Source: Chlamydiota bacterium
GTDB lineage: Bacteria; Chlamydiota; Chlamydiia; Chlamydiales; JAAKFR01
Direction of reading: 5' to 3'
Length of the DNA stretch: 64,000 nt
Assembly (NCBI GenBank): GCA_021772465.1
Contig: JAJFLX010000003.1
Location: 62,001-126,000 of the forward strand
Position numbers and translations under genes: made by a program. Below the pieces are notes generated by a model. The model did no database searches. It worked only from the letters and a program-made list of their open reading frames with translations, and had not been told where the DNA came from. Below, piece after piece: positions 14,420-22,651 of the stretch. The first letter of the stretch is position 1, and the number at the start of each line of letters is the position of its first letter.

Positions 14420-15956
14420 ATTGATCGATGATTCGCTTCGCTAATACTTTTCCGAGCTGTACCCCCTCTTGGTCGAAGGAGTTGATGTTCCAACAAAACC
14501 CCTGGAAAGCGATCTTATGCTCGTAATAAGCGAGAAGCGAGCCCATTGTAAAAGGATCGAGTCGCTTGCCGAGTAAGATTTGACTCGGACGGTTACCGGG
14601 GAAAACTTTATTGGGGTTGTCGCTCTTTTGTCCCTTTGCAAGAGCGATCGATTGGGCAAAGAGATTTGAGAGAAGTTTTTCTTGGGAAAAAGAGCCTTGG
14701 ATATTGATGTCTTCCTGGAGTTGGGATTCTGCAAACCCAATAAAATCAATAGGAATGACATTGGTACCTTGGTGAATCAATTGATAGAAGGAGTGTTGCC
14801 CGTTTGTCCCAGGTTCTCCCCAGATGATGGGCCCTGTGTCAAAATCAACAGGATGTCCCATGCGGTCGATCCGTTTTCCGTTTGACTCCATATGACACTG
14901 CTGTAGGTGAGCGGGGAAACGAAGCAGCGCCTGCGAGTAGGGGAGGACAGCGACAGTTGGGTAGTGTAAAAAATTGCGATTCCAGATGCCAAGAAGCGCT
15001 GAGAGAAGGGGGAGATTTTGGTAGAAGTCGGGTTGCAAAGCAATCCGGTCCATCTCATGCGCCCCTTTTAAAATGTTCATGTACTGGTCAAATCCTAAAG
15101 CAAAGGCAAGCATTACGGCTCCAACCATTGATGTGGCTGAGTAACGCCCACCGATGAAGTCCCAAATGTAAAAAGATTTGAGATAGTGATCGGGGTTGTC
15201 CAGGGGACTCCCTTCTCCTGTTACTGCTAGAAAATGCTCAGCGGGGTTGCAGCCTGCTTTTTTGAAGTGTTCTTTGACAAGCGATTCGTTTGTCAAGGTC
15301 TCAAGAGTTGAGCCCGACTTTGAGACGACGACAACCAGTGTTTTTTTGGGGTCAATTTTCTTCAAAACAGCTGCTGCATCATCGGGGTCGACATTTGAAA
15401 TGAAATGCACTCGGCGGCCCGGTTTCTGGTAAGCTTGCAAGGCAATGTAAAGCGCGCGAGGTCCAAGATCAGATCCGCCAATCCCTACCTGAATTAAATC
15501 AGTAAATTGCCCCTCTTTGTCAACTTTGGACATGAAAGCCTTGAGCTTGTCGCACTCTTTTTTTGCAGCTTCTGTCGCCTTTAGGGCCTCTTTCCCTTGG
15601 TTGGGATGCATGAAAAAGTCTCGCATTGCAGTGTGGAGCACTTTCCGATTCTCGCTCGGGTAGCCCTCAATTTTATTGATCATTTCGCCCCGCTGCATCG
15701 CGGCCATTTTTTCAACTAGGTGCGCCTCTTGTGCGAGCTCTTTGAGCGCTTGGAGCACATCGTCATTGACTCTTTCTGTACCAAAAAGAAGCTTGAACTC
15801 ACCGGCCTGGGCAGAGTAACGCTCGATTCGATTAGGGCTAAGGTTCCCCTCGACAGTGAGATCAAAAGGCGTAGATGCCAATCCCTTTAAAACATGAGAG
15901 GCTTTTAGGTGGCGGAAAGAGTGTTCGTAACTCGCTCGACTAGGAGAGTAACTCAT
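14337..15956 (-). CDS. pgi: glucose-6-phosphate isomerase
   Basis: Pgi interconverts glucose-6-phosphate and fructose-6-phosphate in glycolysis. The signature SKSGSTLET is at 212-220, with IGIGGSDLGPRA before it, GGRYSATSMVGAV after it, and GTNGQHSFYQLIHQGT carrying the catalytic Glu/His region. The length of 539 aa is usual for the long bacterial form. Its 3' end overlaps the convergent hypothetical gene by 83 bases. With glgB (30217) and tpiA (52535) it belongs to the glycogen/glycolysis set; in C. trachomatis pgi (CT378) neighbours mdh, hflX and phnP genes that are also in this window, though spread apart. Confidence 0.97.
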   Translation of the reverse strand: MSYSPSRASYEHSFRHLKASHVLKGLASTPFDLTVEGNLSPNRIERYSAQAGEFKLLFGTERVNDDVLQALKELAQEAHLVEKMAAMQRGEMINKIEGYPSENRKVLHTAMRDFFMHPNQGKEALKATEAAKKECDKLKAFMSKVDKEGQFTDLIQVGIGGSDLGPRALYIALQAYQKPGRRVHFISNVDPDDAAAVLKKIDPKKTLVVVVSKSGSTLETLTNESLVKEHFKKAGCNPAEHFLAVTGEGSPLDNPDHYLKSFYIWDFIGGRYSATSMVGAVMLAFALGFDQYMNILKGAHEMDRIALQPDFYQNLPLLSALLGIWNRNFLHYPTVAVLPYSQALLRFPAHLQQCHMESNGKRIDRMGHPVDFDTGPIIWGEPGTNGQHSFYQLIHQGTNVIPIDFIGFAESQLQEDINIQGSFSQEKLLSNLFAQSIALAKGQKSDNPNKVFPGNRPSQILLGKRLDPFTMGSLLAYYEHKIAFQGFCWNINSFDQEGVQLGKVLAKRIIDQFSAKRQGKRAERFPEAEALLRHLDDLQ

Positions 15957-15968
15957 TGGGCTTCCTCG

Positions 15969-15996
15969 TTGAAATTTTTCACACCCTAGCTATAAT
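15969..15996 (+). promoter_or_regulatory. sigma70-type promoter for the Zn-protein/xerD operon
   Basis: TTGAAA (15969-15974) and TATAAT (15991-15996) are 16 bases apart and lie 15 bases upstream of the ATG, which has AAGG as its ribosome binding site. It is the clearest promoter in the window. Confidence 0.75.
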
Positions 15997-16011
15997 GGAT
16001 GTTTAAGGATT

Positions 16012-16434
16012 ATGCAAAAGAAAATTCCCGTCCGCGCCTCGAATTGCGCTCAATGCAGTCGCGTCTTTCAAAGGGGCGATTCCTATGTCTCGCAACTTTC
16101 AGAAGATACGCGCCGCGATTACTGCTCGATCTGCTGGGAAAAAGCTGATTTCTCTGATAAAGGGCAATTTTGGCATGGGAAAATCCCCGAGAAGAGCGAA
16201 AAGAAAATGCGTCCTGATGAGAGAGCTCTCGAGTTCTTTCAAATAGGTGAGGATCCAAAAGAGCTCACGTTGCTTGCACTTTACCTTCAGAGGCGAGGGC
16301 AAGTTGTGAAGCGTAAAGGCTCCCTTTATGAGATTCCTGAGACGGGAGAGGTCATTTTTTTTGAACCCGTCTCTCTCACCCCGCAAGAGAGTGAAGAGAT
16401 CACTGCACGCCTGATAGAGAGACTCGATGAATGA
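16012..16434 (+). CDS. conserved hypothetical protein with Cys4 zinc-ribbon motif
   Basis: The 140-residue protein has two CxxC pairs at C12/C15 and C38/C41, which should bind one zinc ion, then a charged linker and a helical C-terminal domain of about 70 residues. Small proteins of this type occur in Chlamydiae and Planctomycetes, but I know no function. A good promoter is just upstream, and its end overlaps the start of xerD (ATG at 16427), so the recombinase is translated from the same message. A DNA- or RNA-binding role is possible; nothing in the sequence proves it. Confidence 0.82.
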   Translation: MQKKIPVRASNCAQCSRVFQRGDSYVSQLSEDTRRDYCSICWEKADFSDKGQFWHGKIPEKSEKKMRPDERALEFFQIGEDPKELTLLALYLQRRGQVVKRKGSLYEIPETGEVIFFEPVSLTPQESEEITARLIERLDE

Positions 16435-17275
16435 ATTAGCAGAGTTTCTGGCTTACTTACAATCTGAACGAGGGCTCTCACCGCACACTATTGAGGCTTA
16501 TGAGCGAGATATTTCCGTTTATCTGAGCCGATCAGAAAAAAAATGGGCGACAAAAGAGGCCATCTTAGTCCACCTCGCCTATCTCAAGAGGCAGAACTAC
16601 GCCTCTTCAACGGTCGCTCGTGCACATATCTCGCTCAAAGTTTTTTTTCGTTTTTTGGCAAGAGAACAGCTCCTTCAAGAAGATCTAAGTCTCCAGTTAG
16701 ATACACCTGCAGTTTGGCAACTTATTCCTGAGGTGATGACGGAAGAAGAAGTTGATGAGCTTCTTAAAGCTCCAGCAAAGGATACTTTTCGTGGGGCGCG
16801 CGACCATGCAATCCTTGAACTTCTCTACGCTAGTGGACTTCGAGTTTCAGAACTCTGTACGCTTAAGCTTCAATCGGTTGACAAAGACTCTGTCAAAGTT
16901 TTTGGAAAAGGGAGCAGAGAGCGGATCGTGCCTGTTGGCAAGCGTGCACTTGCAGCAATTGACCACTACTTGCTTCTCTTTCGTGATCGTTACCAGGGAG
17001 AGGCTCTATTTGTTACAACGAGGGGGAATTGTATCGATCGCGTGGCTGTTTGGAGGATGATCAAAAAATATGCGAAGAGTGTGGGGATTGTTAAAACTAT
17101 TTCACCTCATACGTTGCGTCATAGTTTTGCGACCCATCTTCTTGACCACGGGGCAGAGCTTCGCGTGATTCAAGAGATGCTAGGACATGCAACGATTGCT
17201 ACTACAGATCGTTATACGCACATTAACTCCTCCCGTCTTCAAGAGGCATTTACAAATTATCACCCCTTGCCCTAA
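16427..17275 (+). CDS. xerD: site-specific tyrosine recombinase XerD
   Basis: The product resolves chromosome dimers at dif with XerC. All catalytic residues are present: R139 (LYASGLRVSEL), K161 (VFGKGSRER), H228 and R231 (HTLRHSFATHLLD), H254 (MLGHATIATT) and the nucleophile Y263 (DRYTH). The N-terminal SAM-like core-binding domain covers about residues 1-95. The length of 282 aa fits XerC/D rather than an integrase of a mobile element, and it is in a housekeeping operon. C. trachomatis xerD (CT864, from memory) follows CT863, the homologous block left of here. The choice of XerD over XerC is moderately sure. Confidence 0.92.
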   Translation: MNELAEFLAYLQSERGLSPHTIEAYERDISVYLSRSEKKWATKEAILVHLAYLKRQNYASSTVARAHISLKVFFRFLAREQLLQEDLSLQLDTPAVWQLIPEVMTEEEVDELLKAPAKDTFRGARDHAILELLYASGLRVSELCTLKLQSVDKDSVKVFGKGSRERIVPVGKRALAAIDHYLLLFRDRYQGEALFVTTRGNCIDRVAVWRMIKKYAKSVGIVKTISPHTLRHSFATHLLDHGAELRVIQEMLGHATIATTDRYTHINSSRLQEAFTNYHPLP

Positions 17276-17298
17276 TATTTTTCGAAAAGGAGGTCCCT

Positions 17299-17865
17299 AT
17301 GGCCACATCTTATGTTGATGTTCTTAGACCCCAGACAAAGCCTATTGCTTTTGTCTACAATTTATTTTGGGTGCTCGCCGGCTCTGGGCTGCTAGCACTT
17401 TCAGCTCAATTTACGATCTACCTCGGATTTACCCCGGTTCCTATCAACCTCCAAACTTTAGCTGTCTTCCTTATCGGTGCAACACTTGGCAGCAAACGGG
17501 GTTCTCTAGCTGTTTTGGCCTACCTCGCTGAAGGGGCTATGGGGCTGCCCGTATTCTCAAACGGAGGGGGGAGTTTAGCCTACCTTCTAGGCCCTACGGG
17601 AGGCTATCTGATCGCTTTTGTGCCAGCAGCCTACTTGGTGGGTGTTTTGCTGGAAAAGGGGGCTTGCAAGCAGTATACAAGAACTCTTCTGGCCACTACC
17701 CTCGCTTCGATGCTTATTTTGGCTATTGGGACCTTTTGGCTCAGCTTCTATGTAGGACGTGAGAGCGCGATCGCCCTCGGGGTGGCACCTTTCATCCTAG
17801 GGGAAATAGGAAAGATTGGGGCTACGTCGATCTTTATCCCGACTGCTTGGAAGATTATTAATTAA
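17299..17865 (+). CDS. bioY: biotin transporter substrate-binding subunit BioY
   Basis: BioY is the S component of an ECF-type or stand-alone biotin importer. Typical stretches are FTPVPINLQTLAVFLIGATLG and GPTGGYLIAFVPAAYLVG, with about six membrane segments in 188 aa. The ATG follows AAAGGAGGTCCCT, the strongest ribosome binding site in the area. No EcfT or EcfA genes are nearby. Environmental and some pathogenic chlamydiae import biotin by BioY, so an auxotrophy or supplement from the host is likely. Confidence 0.95.
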   Translation: MATSYVDVLRPQTKPIAFVYNLFWVLAGSGLLALSAQFTIYLGFTPVPINLQTLAVFLIGATLGSKRGSLAVLAYLAEGAMGLPVFSNGGGSLAYLLGPTGGYLIAFVPAAYLVGVLLEKGACKQYTRTLLATTLASMLILAIGTFWLSFYVGRESAIALGVAPFILGEIGKIGATSIFIPTAWKIIN

Positions 17866-17877
17866 ATCTTTAATTTT

Positions 17878-17913
17878 AGTTGTTATAATTGTACCATGAC
17901 AATTATAACAACT
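17878..17913. repeat. perfect 15-bp inverted repeat downstream of bioY
   Basis: AGTTGTTATAATTGT and ACAATTATAACAACT are exact reverse complements around ACCATG. It sits between the convergent bioY and ankyrin genes, lacks a T run, and is AT-rich. Immediately beyond it is TAGTTCAGTGGTTAG, which resembles a tRNA D-arm but is not followed by a complete tRNA. Confidence 0.85.
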
Positions 17914-17977
17914 ACCTGTAGTTCAGTGGTTAGCTTTTTTGATCTTCAAGGTTCATTGGGTCGAAGACGAAGGAAAG

Positions 17978-18137
17978 GGATCTACTTTGGCTTTTCTAGC
18001 TGGGGCCACATTCGCTACAATTTTCTTTAGCAGCAACCGAATTGATTTAATCGAGAGGTCCTACTCTACCCATTCCGGGGCAGAGTGTGGCAGAGTGTGG
18101 CATAGAGTTCAGCTACTGCTCGCTCTTTTTCTGCCTC
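17978..18137. repeat. direct repeat copy A (ankyrin gene 3' end)
   Basis: About 160 bases covering the last codons of the ankyrin gene and its downstream flank are repeated at 19308-19462 with roughly 80-85% identity by eye (shared GGCTTTTCTAGCTGGGG and GCTACTGCTCGCTCTTTTTC). It shows that the gene and its flank were duplicated. Confidence 0.85.
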
Positions 18138-19148
18138 GGTGAGCAGTTTCAAAATAAGAGGATGTTTGCTGGGCCTCCCGGCATAAAACTTTTGCCTCCA
18201 GTACAAAGCCTCTTCAACTAGATTTTTAGCAGTATGTCCTATAAAATTGACCAAGCTGAGATCAGGGTGTGCATGTAAAAGAGTTCTGACAACCTTAAGG
18301 TATCCCGCATCAGCTGCAAACATCAAAGCGGTATAACGCCGGCGATCCTCCTGAACATCTGGATTTGCCCCTGCTTCTAAAAGAGCTTTTACAACCTCAG
18401 TGCGTCCTCTCATAGCTGCAATCATCAAAGCGGATGCCCTATTGCAAGGAGAGCCCGATTTGGTATGCAGAATAAGCGGAGTTATTCCCGCATACAGAAT
18501 ATTTGGATCTGCTCCCGCTTCTAAAAGAGCTTTGACAATCTCAAGGTGCCCCGCTTCAGCTGCATACATCAGAGCAGTCAGGGTGCGGGTCAGGCCATCC
18601 CAAATATTCGGATCTGCTTCCGCTTCTAAAAGAGCTTTGACAATCTCAGTCTGTCCTTCCTTAGCTGCAATCATCAAAGCGGTATAACCGTCTCTATCCC
18701 TGTGAACATTTGGATCTGCCCCAGCATTCAAAAGCGCGGTTATAACCTCATGGCGTCTCATTCTAGTTGCAGATATCAAAGGGGTGCTGTCGAAACCATC
18801 ACTCCGAGTATTCGGATTTACCCCAGCACCCAAAAGCGCTTCGACATTGGCGAGATTCCCGTTCCTAGATTCCTTAATTAAATTATGGTTCCTGGTAGAA
18901 ACTCTTTTCTGCTTTATTATTATCGCGCTGAGCAACAATCCAGACAGGAGAGCTAACCCAGACCCACCCAAAATGGTGCAGCTCTTTTTCCTCAGTGGAA
19001 ATGAACGTTCCAAGAGATACGGATCTTTAGTGAAAAGTGAAACACAAGCAACACTTGTTATAATCAAAAGCACCGCAATTGAAGCGCCAAAGAACACCTT
19101 TTCGGACCTTGAAAAGAGTGGACCTATAGGACGAGAAAGATGTGTCAT
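18066..19148 (-). CDS. membrane-anchored ankyrin-repeat protein, candidate effector
   Basis: The 360-residue protein has two hydrophobic segments at about 18-39 and 57-78 near the N-terminus, then six to seven ankyrin repeats from about residue 88 to 300 (repeated TALMIAAKEGQTEIVKALLEAGADPN-type units), and a charged tail ending AEKERAVAELYATL. The paired membrane segments resemble Inc proteins; the ankyrins would face the cytosol of the host or bacterium. Ankyrin effectors are common in amoeba-associated bacteria, and export by type III secretion is inferred. The flanking DNA is AT-rich, and a broken paralog follows upstream at 19326-19634. The start ATG is AT-flanked with no strong ribosome binding site. 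Confidence 0.82.
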   Translation of the reverse strand: MTHLSRPIGPLFSRSEKVFFGASIAVLLIITSVACVSLFTKDPYLLERSFPLRKKSCTILGGSGLALLSGLLLSAIIIKQKRVSTRNHNLIKESRNGNLANVEALLGAGVNPNTRSDGFDSTPLISATRMRRHEVITALLNAGADPNVHRDRDGYTALMIAAKEGQTEIVKALLEAEADPNIWDGLTRTLTALMYAAEAGHLEIVKALLEAGADPNILYAGITPLILHTKSGSPCNRASALMIAAMRGRTEVVKALLEAGANPDVQEDRRRYTALMFAADAGYLKVVRTLLHAHPDLSLVNFIGHTAKNLVEEALYWRQKFYAGRPSKHPLILKLLTEAEKERAVAELYATLCHTLPRNG

Positions 19149-19307
19149 GATAATTCTATTTATTTGCTTTTATTTATATTAATTATAAACTACTTTGATT
19201 TTAAAGTAACTGTTGAAATTTATGTATTAACAATAGTTTATAGGGTTATTATTTCAAATAAAAATTAAATTACTGCTTTTAGCAATTACTCTATTTTAGA
19301 AGAAATG

Positions 19308-19462
19308 GATCGACTTTGGCTTTTCTAGCTGGGGTCACATTCGCTACAATTTTCTTTAGCAGCAACGGAATTTTTTGACATCTCATATAAGGGTCCTACT
19401 CTGCTCATTCCGGGGCAGAAGGTGGCATAGAGTTCAGCTACTGCTCGCTCTTTTTCTGCCTC
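19308..19462. repeat. direct repeat copy B
   Basis: The second, more degraded copy of the repeat at 17978-18137. It covers the 3' part of the ankyrin remnant at 19326-19634. Confidence 0.85.
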
Positions 19463-19634
19463 TGCCTCCTCGACTAGCTCCGAAAAAGAGGGGAGAGTTT
19501 CATCTGGAGGTAATGTCCTCTAGTGTGACCAAGCTGAGATCTGCTTCTGTACGCAAAAGAGCTTTGACAGTCTCAGTGTGTCTTCTTCCAGCTGCATACA
19601 TCAGAGCGGTATTCCTCTTCCCGGCAATAGCCAT
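19326..19634 (-). pseudogene. truncated, frameshifted ankyrin paralog
   Basis: From ATG 19634 the frame reads 44 codons, including KRNTALMYAAGRRHTETVKA and LLRTEADLSLV, one and a half ankyrin repeats like those of the 360-residue protein, then stops at 19500-19502. A second frame (+1) continues with FSELVEEAEAEKERAVAELY, the same tail as the intact protein, to a stop at 19326-19328. A frameshift and a deletion have therefore broken the copy; its N-terminal membrane part is missing. Together with the direct repeats it records a local duplication followed by decay. The 160 bases between 19149 and 19307 are AT-rich and hold nothing I recognise. Confidence 0.82.
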
Positions 19635-19647
19635 TTGTCAGGATTGA

Positions 19648-21402
19648 TTAGCTTCGCTCTTTCGAGAGTCCGAGGTAAATTTCGGGGTGTTTTTTTAGCC
19701 AGGGGAGCAAGTAGCGGGTTGTTTCTGGGTTTCTCTGGAAAACGTTGTCGTAGAATTTCTCCCCAAGAAACCCTGTGCTCAAGGCTGTAGTAAACTCAGG
19801 CTCTTCCCACACAAGGTACATGCTGTAGAGCACCTTAAATAAGTTGTGTTCTTCATCTAGATTAGAAAATCCAGGTAGATAGGGCGTCTTGTGAATCTGA
19901 GTATAAGCAAACTGCGCCTTGTCGGCAGCATCGGCTCCAGCGCACCGGTCAAGAGAGTGTTTGCAATTTTTCGAGTGAGTGTACCCCGCCTGCTCTGCGA
20001 GCAAGTTCAGGTAGAGAAGATGATCAATCCCTTTAAGCCTCTTTCCATTCGGCTTTTTCATCTCAAGAAGCGCGCGGCAAGCTAAGGTGTAGAAAGTATC
20101 TGGTATCTGTTCGAGCTGATCGATTAACTCTCGTTTCAAAAGACGAAATTCATCGATCAAGACCAGCCGTTTCTCCTCTTGTTGGAAAAATTCTCCCCGT
20201 GAGGAAGGGAGTGATTGTGCAAGAGCAAAAAGATCTGGAGAATCGATACCAAAACTTCGCATGCACTCAGCTAGAAGAGGGATCAAAGCCTCGTCATTGA
20301 GGTCGAGAAGAGCCGCTTTCATCTCCGCTGGAGCGGGGTATTTATTGAATGCGTTGAAAGGGACATTAAAGTGGAGCAGTTCAAGTTGAACCACGCGATC
20401 TTCCCCGATCTTGAGCAGCTGATGGTTCAGTTGACGAATCGCTTCGCGTTGCTGCACGATAACCCCATATTCATTCCATGAATAGAGTGAGGTAAAAAGG
20501 ATTTTACGCACTTCAATATCAGTGGCATGAGTGACTCTTTGCACGGGTTTGCCCTCACACCCTAGAATGAAAAAAATCTGTTCTAAGAGGTGTGATTCAG
20601 TCGTCAACTCGCCTGAATAGAAGCTCAAGGGAGAATCAAAAAAAACGCATCTTTGGTTACAAGCTCCCTTTTTTCTCTCCCGGCTCGGCAGACTCGATGT
20701 CGCCTCGTCTTTTCGGTATATGTAGGAGATCACACCAGTAGCAGGATCTTCTGAAAGAACTTGATATTTCGCAAACTGTGTGGTCAAACTGATCGGTTCA
20801 ATTCTATCTTGATGCATCACTTCTAAAACGGATGTGATCGGAGGGCGCTCGACACGGTTGAGAATCGAAAAGAGAAGTTCATCGCGCTCAAATACGGGAA
20901 GTGCTGCCATCTGTAGATGAAACTCTCCAGAATTGTCAATCAAGCAACCCCGATCCAAACTGGTAAGTTGTTGGCTGATCGTGTAGGGGGTTCCCGATTG
21001 GGGAAGGGTGAGATCTGAGTAGTTAATTGCCCTCGCTGCCTCTTGAAGCGAGGCAAAGAAGTTTTCTCGTTTTTTAGGTGTGCTCAAAAAGAATTCGCGA
21101 AGCGACTCTTGCGAGAGAAGAATGGCTACGACTGTTTTGAACTTCGCTTCTTTAGAAAGGCGCGCAGGGGGAACGAGAAGTGGAAGATGTTTAAATACAA
21201 ATCGGCGCAACAGAAGCGAACAGCGACTATGCCAAGTGTTGAGAGGTAAAGAGCTCCAATTTTTTTCATGCAGGGAGAGCCCCTCGCCTGTAAAACTGGC
21301 GCGAGGGTCAAGAGGGCGCGAAAGGGCAATTTCATTGACCCGTTCCTCTTCACTTTTTAAATAGATTGATATTTGATTAATATCTTTTAATTTACTACCC
21401 AT
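19648..21402 (-). CDS. large hypothetical protein with CX5R phosphatase-like motif
   Basis: The 584-residue protein has no signal peptide or membrane segment and no domain I can place with certainty. Near the C-terminus, residues 479-486 read NCKHSLDR, a CX5R loop with C480 and R486 preceded by Asn and followed by GADAADKA. This resembles the catalytic NCKSxxDRT loop of bacterial phosphoinositide phosphatases (SopB/IpgD, Legionella SidP/SidF). The rest is helical and rich in Leu, Glu and Arg. It lies 13 bases from a broken ankyrin gene in an AT-rich patch between pgi/xerD and mdh, a place where effector-like genes cluster. A host-directed lipid phosphatase is a hypothesis; a chance CX5R is the alternative. 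Confidence 0.7.
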   Translation of the reverse strand: MGSKLKDINQISIYLKSEEERVNEIALSRPLDPRASFTGEGLSLHEKNWSSLPLNTWHSRCSLLLRRFVFKHLPLLVPPARLSKEAKFKTVVAILLSQESLREFFLSTPKKRENFFASLQEAARAINYSDLTLPQSGTPYTISQQLTSLDRGCLIDNSGEFHLQMAALPVFERDELLFSILNRVERPPITSVLEVMHQDRIEPISLTTQFAKYQVLSEDPATGVISYIYRKDEATSSLPSRERKKGACNQRCVFFDSPLSFYSGELTTESHLLEQIFFILGCEGKPVQRVTHATDIEVRKILFTSLYSWNEYGVIVQQREAIRQLNHQLLKIGEDRVVQLELLHFNVPFNAFNKYPAPAEMKAALLDLNDEALIPLLAECMRSFGIDSPDLFALAQSLPSSRGEFFQQEEKRLVLIDEFRLLKRELIDQLEQIPDTFYTLACRALLEMKKPNGKRLKGIDHLLYLNLLAEQAGYTHSKNCKHSLDRCAGADAADKAQFAYTQIHKTPYLPGFSNLDEEHNLFKVLYSMYLVWEEPEFTTALSTGFLGEKFYDNVFQRNPETTRYLLPWLKKHPEIYLGLSKERS

Positions 21403-21676
21403 TGCTCTAATTATACTAAATTCAAATAAATATTTAGAATGTATATTTCAAATGATTGAAATCAAAGTATTTAACTTCATATGCTCCACGCATGTTTTTT
21501 TGAATGTCAAACGGAAAGGTGAAAGCACGTAGGAGAAAAGAGAGAGGTTCAAAGAGGGCGGTTTTTAGAGGAGAGACTCTCGGTAAATTCAGGTGGCTGC
21601 TTTCACTATCGGTGGGTGGCTGCTCCAGTGAATAGGCGCTTGAACTATAATTTTTTTTGCAATAGCCTGAGGGCCT

Positions 21677-22651
21677 ATGAAAAGGATTGTAATTACTGGA
21701 GCGGCGGGGCAAATCGCATATAGCTTGCTTTTTCGCATTGCCCATGGTGACCTTTTTCCAGGAAGTGAGCCCCTAGCGCTCCACCTCTATGATCTGCCAG
21801 AAGCGGAAAGAGCGCTCGAAGGGGTTTGCATGGAGCTCGAAGATGGGGCCTTTCCGCTCTTGCGCGAGATTCAGATTAAAACTGAAGTGCACGAGGCATT
21901 CAAAGATGTGGATCTAGCCCTTCTTATCGGAGCTAAGCCTCGAGGGAAAGGGATGCAGCGCGCCGATCTGCTGCAGGAAAATGCCTCTATTTTTGCCGAG
22001 CAAGGAAAAGCACTTGAAAAGGGAGCAGACCCAAATGTCAAAGTGTTTGTCGTCGGTAATCCATGCAATACCAATGCACTGATTGCAATGCATCACGCCC
22101 CGAAAGTGTCTCGAAAAAATTTCCACGCCATGATGCGTCTCGATCAAAATCGCGCAGCCGCACAACTCGCTAAGCGGGCAAAGCAAGGTGTGGATCAAGT
22201 GGCCCACGTGACGGTGTGGGGGAATCACTCGACGACTCAAGTGCCCGATTTCACGCAGGCTACAATTGGAGGTAAACGCGATGTGATTCAAGACCGAGAG
22301 TGGCTCACAGGTCCTTTCATTGAGACCGTGCAAAACAGAGGGGCAGCTATCATCGCTGCGAGGGGAAAATCTTCAGCAGCGTCAGCTGCAAGTGCTCTTG
22401 TCGATGCCGTTCGCAGTCTCTACACGCCTACTCCTGAAGGGGAGTGGTTCACATCAGCTGTTTGTACCGATGGCAATCCATACGGAATTGAAGAGGGACT
22501 TATTTTTGGATTCCCCTGCCGTTCAAAGGGAGATGGAGATTATGAAATTGTGCCAGATCTCCCCTGGGACTTTTTCATCAAAGAGAAGATAACCCTTACT
22601 GTTCAAGAGTTGATCAGTGAGCGCGAGAGCGTTCGAAAGGAGTTATTATGA
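21677..22651 (+). CDS. mdh: malate dehydrogenase
   Basis: The 324-residue enzyme is the MDH type 2 (cytosolic-like) form. The NAD-binding start is MKRIVITGAAGQIAYSLLF; GAKPRGKGMQR is the mobile substrate loop, GNPCNTNA the cofactor contact, and the catalytic pair is D156 (MRLDQNRA) and H184 (VWGNHSTTQVPD). A TATAAT at 21646-21651 is a possible -10 element. It overlaps gltA by 4 bases (ATGA), so malate is oxidised to oxaloacetate and passed to citrate synthase from one message. The 274 bases upstream (21403-21676) hold no gene I can support. Confidence 0.97.
   Translation: MKRIVITGAAGQIAYSLLFRIAHGDLFPGSEPLALHLYDLPEAERALEGVCMELEDGAFPLLREIQIKTEVHEAFKDVDLALLIGAKPRGKGMQRADLLQENASIFAEQGKALEKGADPNVKVFVVGNPCNTNALIAMHHAPKVSRKNFHAMMRLDQNRAAAQLAKRAKQGVDQVAHVTVWGNHSTTQVPDFTQATIGGKRDVIQDREWLTGPFIETVQNRGAAIIAARGKSSAASAASALVDAVRSLYTPTPEGEWFTSAVCTDGNPYGIEEGLIFGFPCRSKGDGDYEIVPDLPWDFFIKEKITLTVQELISERESVRKELL

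Noticed and set aside
16427..17275. Possibility that the tyrosine recombinase is a mobile-element integrase.
   Set aside because: Its size, sequence and place in a housekeeping operon fit XerD, and no att repeats or phage genes are nearby.
17917..17962. tRNA-like sequence (TAGTTCAGTGGTTAG, then GGTTCATTGGG) after the palindrome.
   Set aside because: No acceptor or anticodon stem pairs; only the D-arm resembles a tRNA, so it is at most a fragment.
21434..21745. Minus-strand open frame of 103 codons in the gap before mdh.
   Set aside because: It overlaps the mdh start, has no ribosome binding site, and its composition is not protein-like; the gap holds no supported gene.
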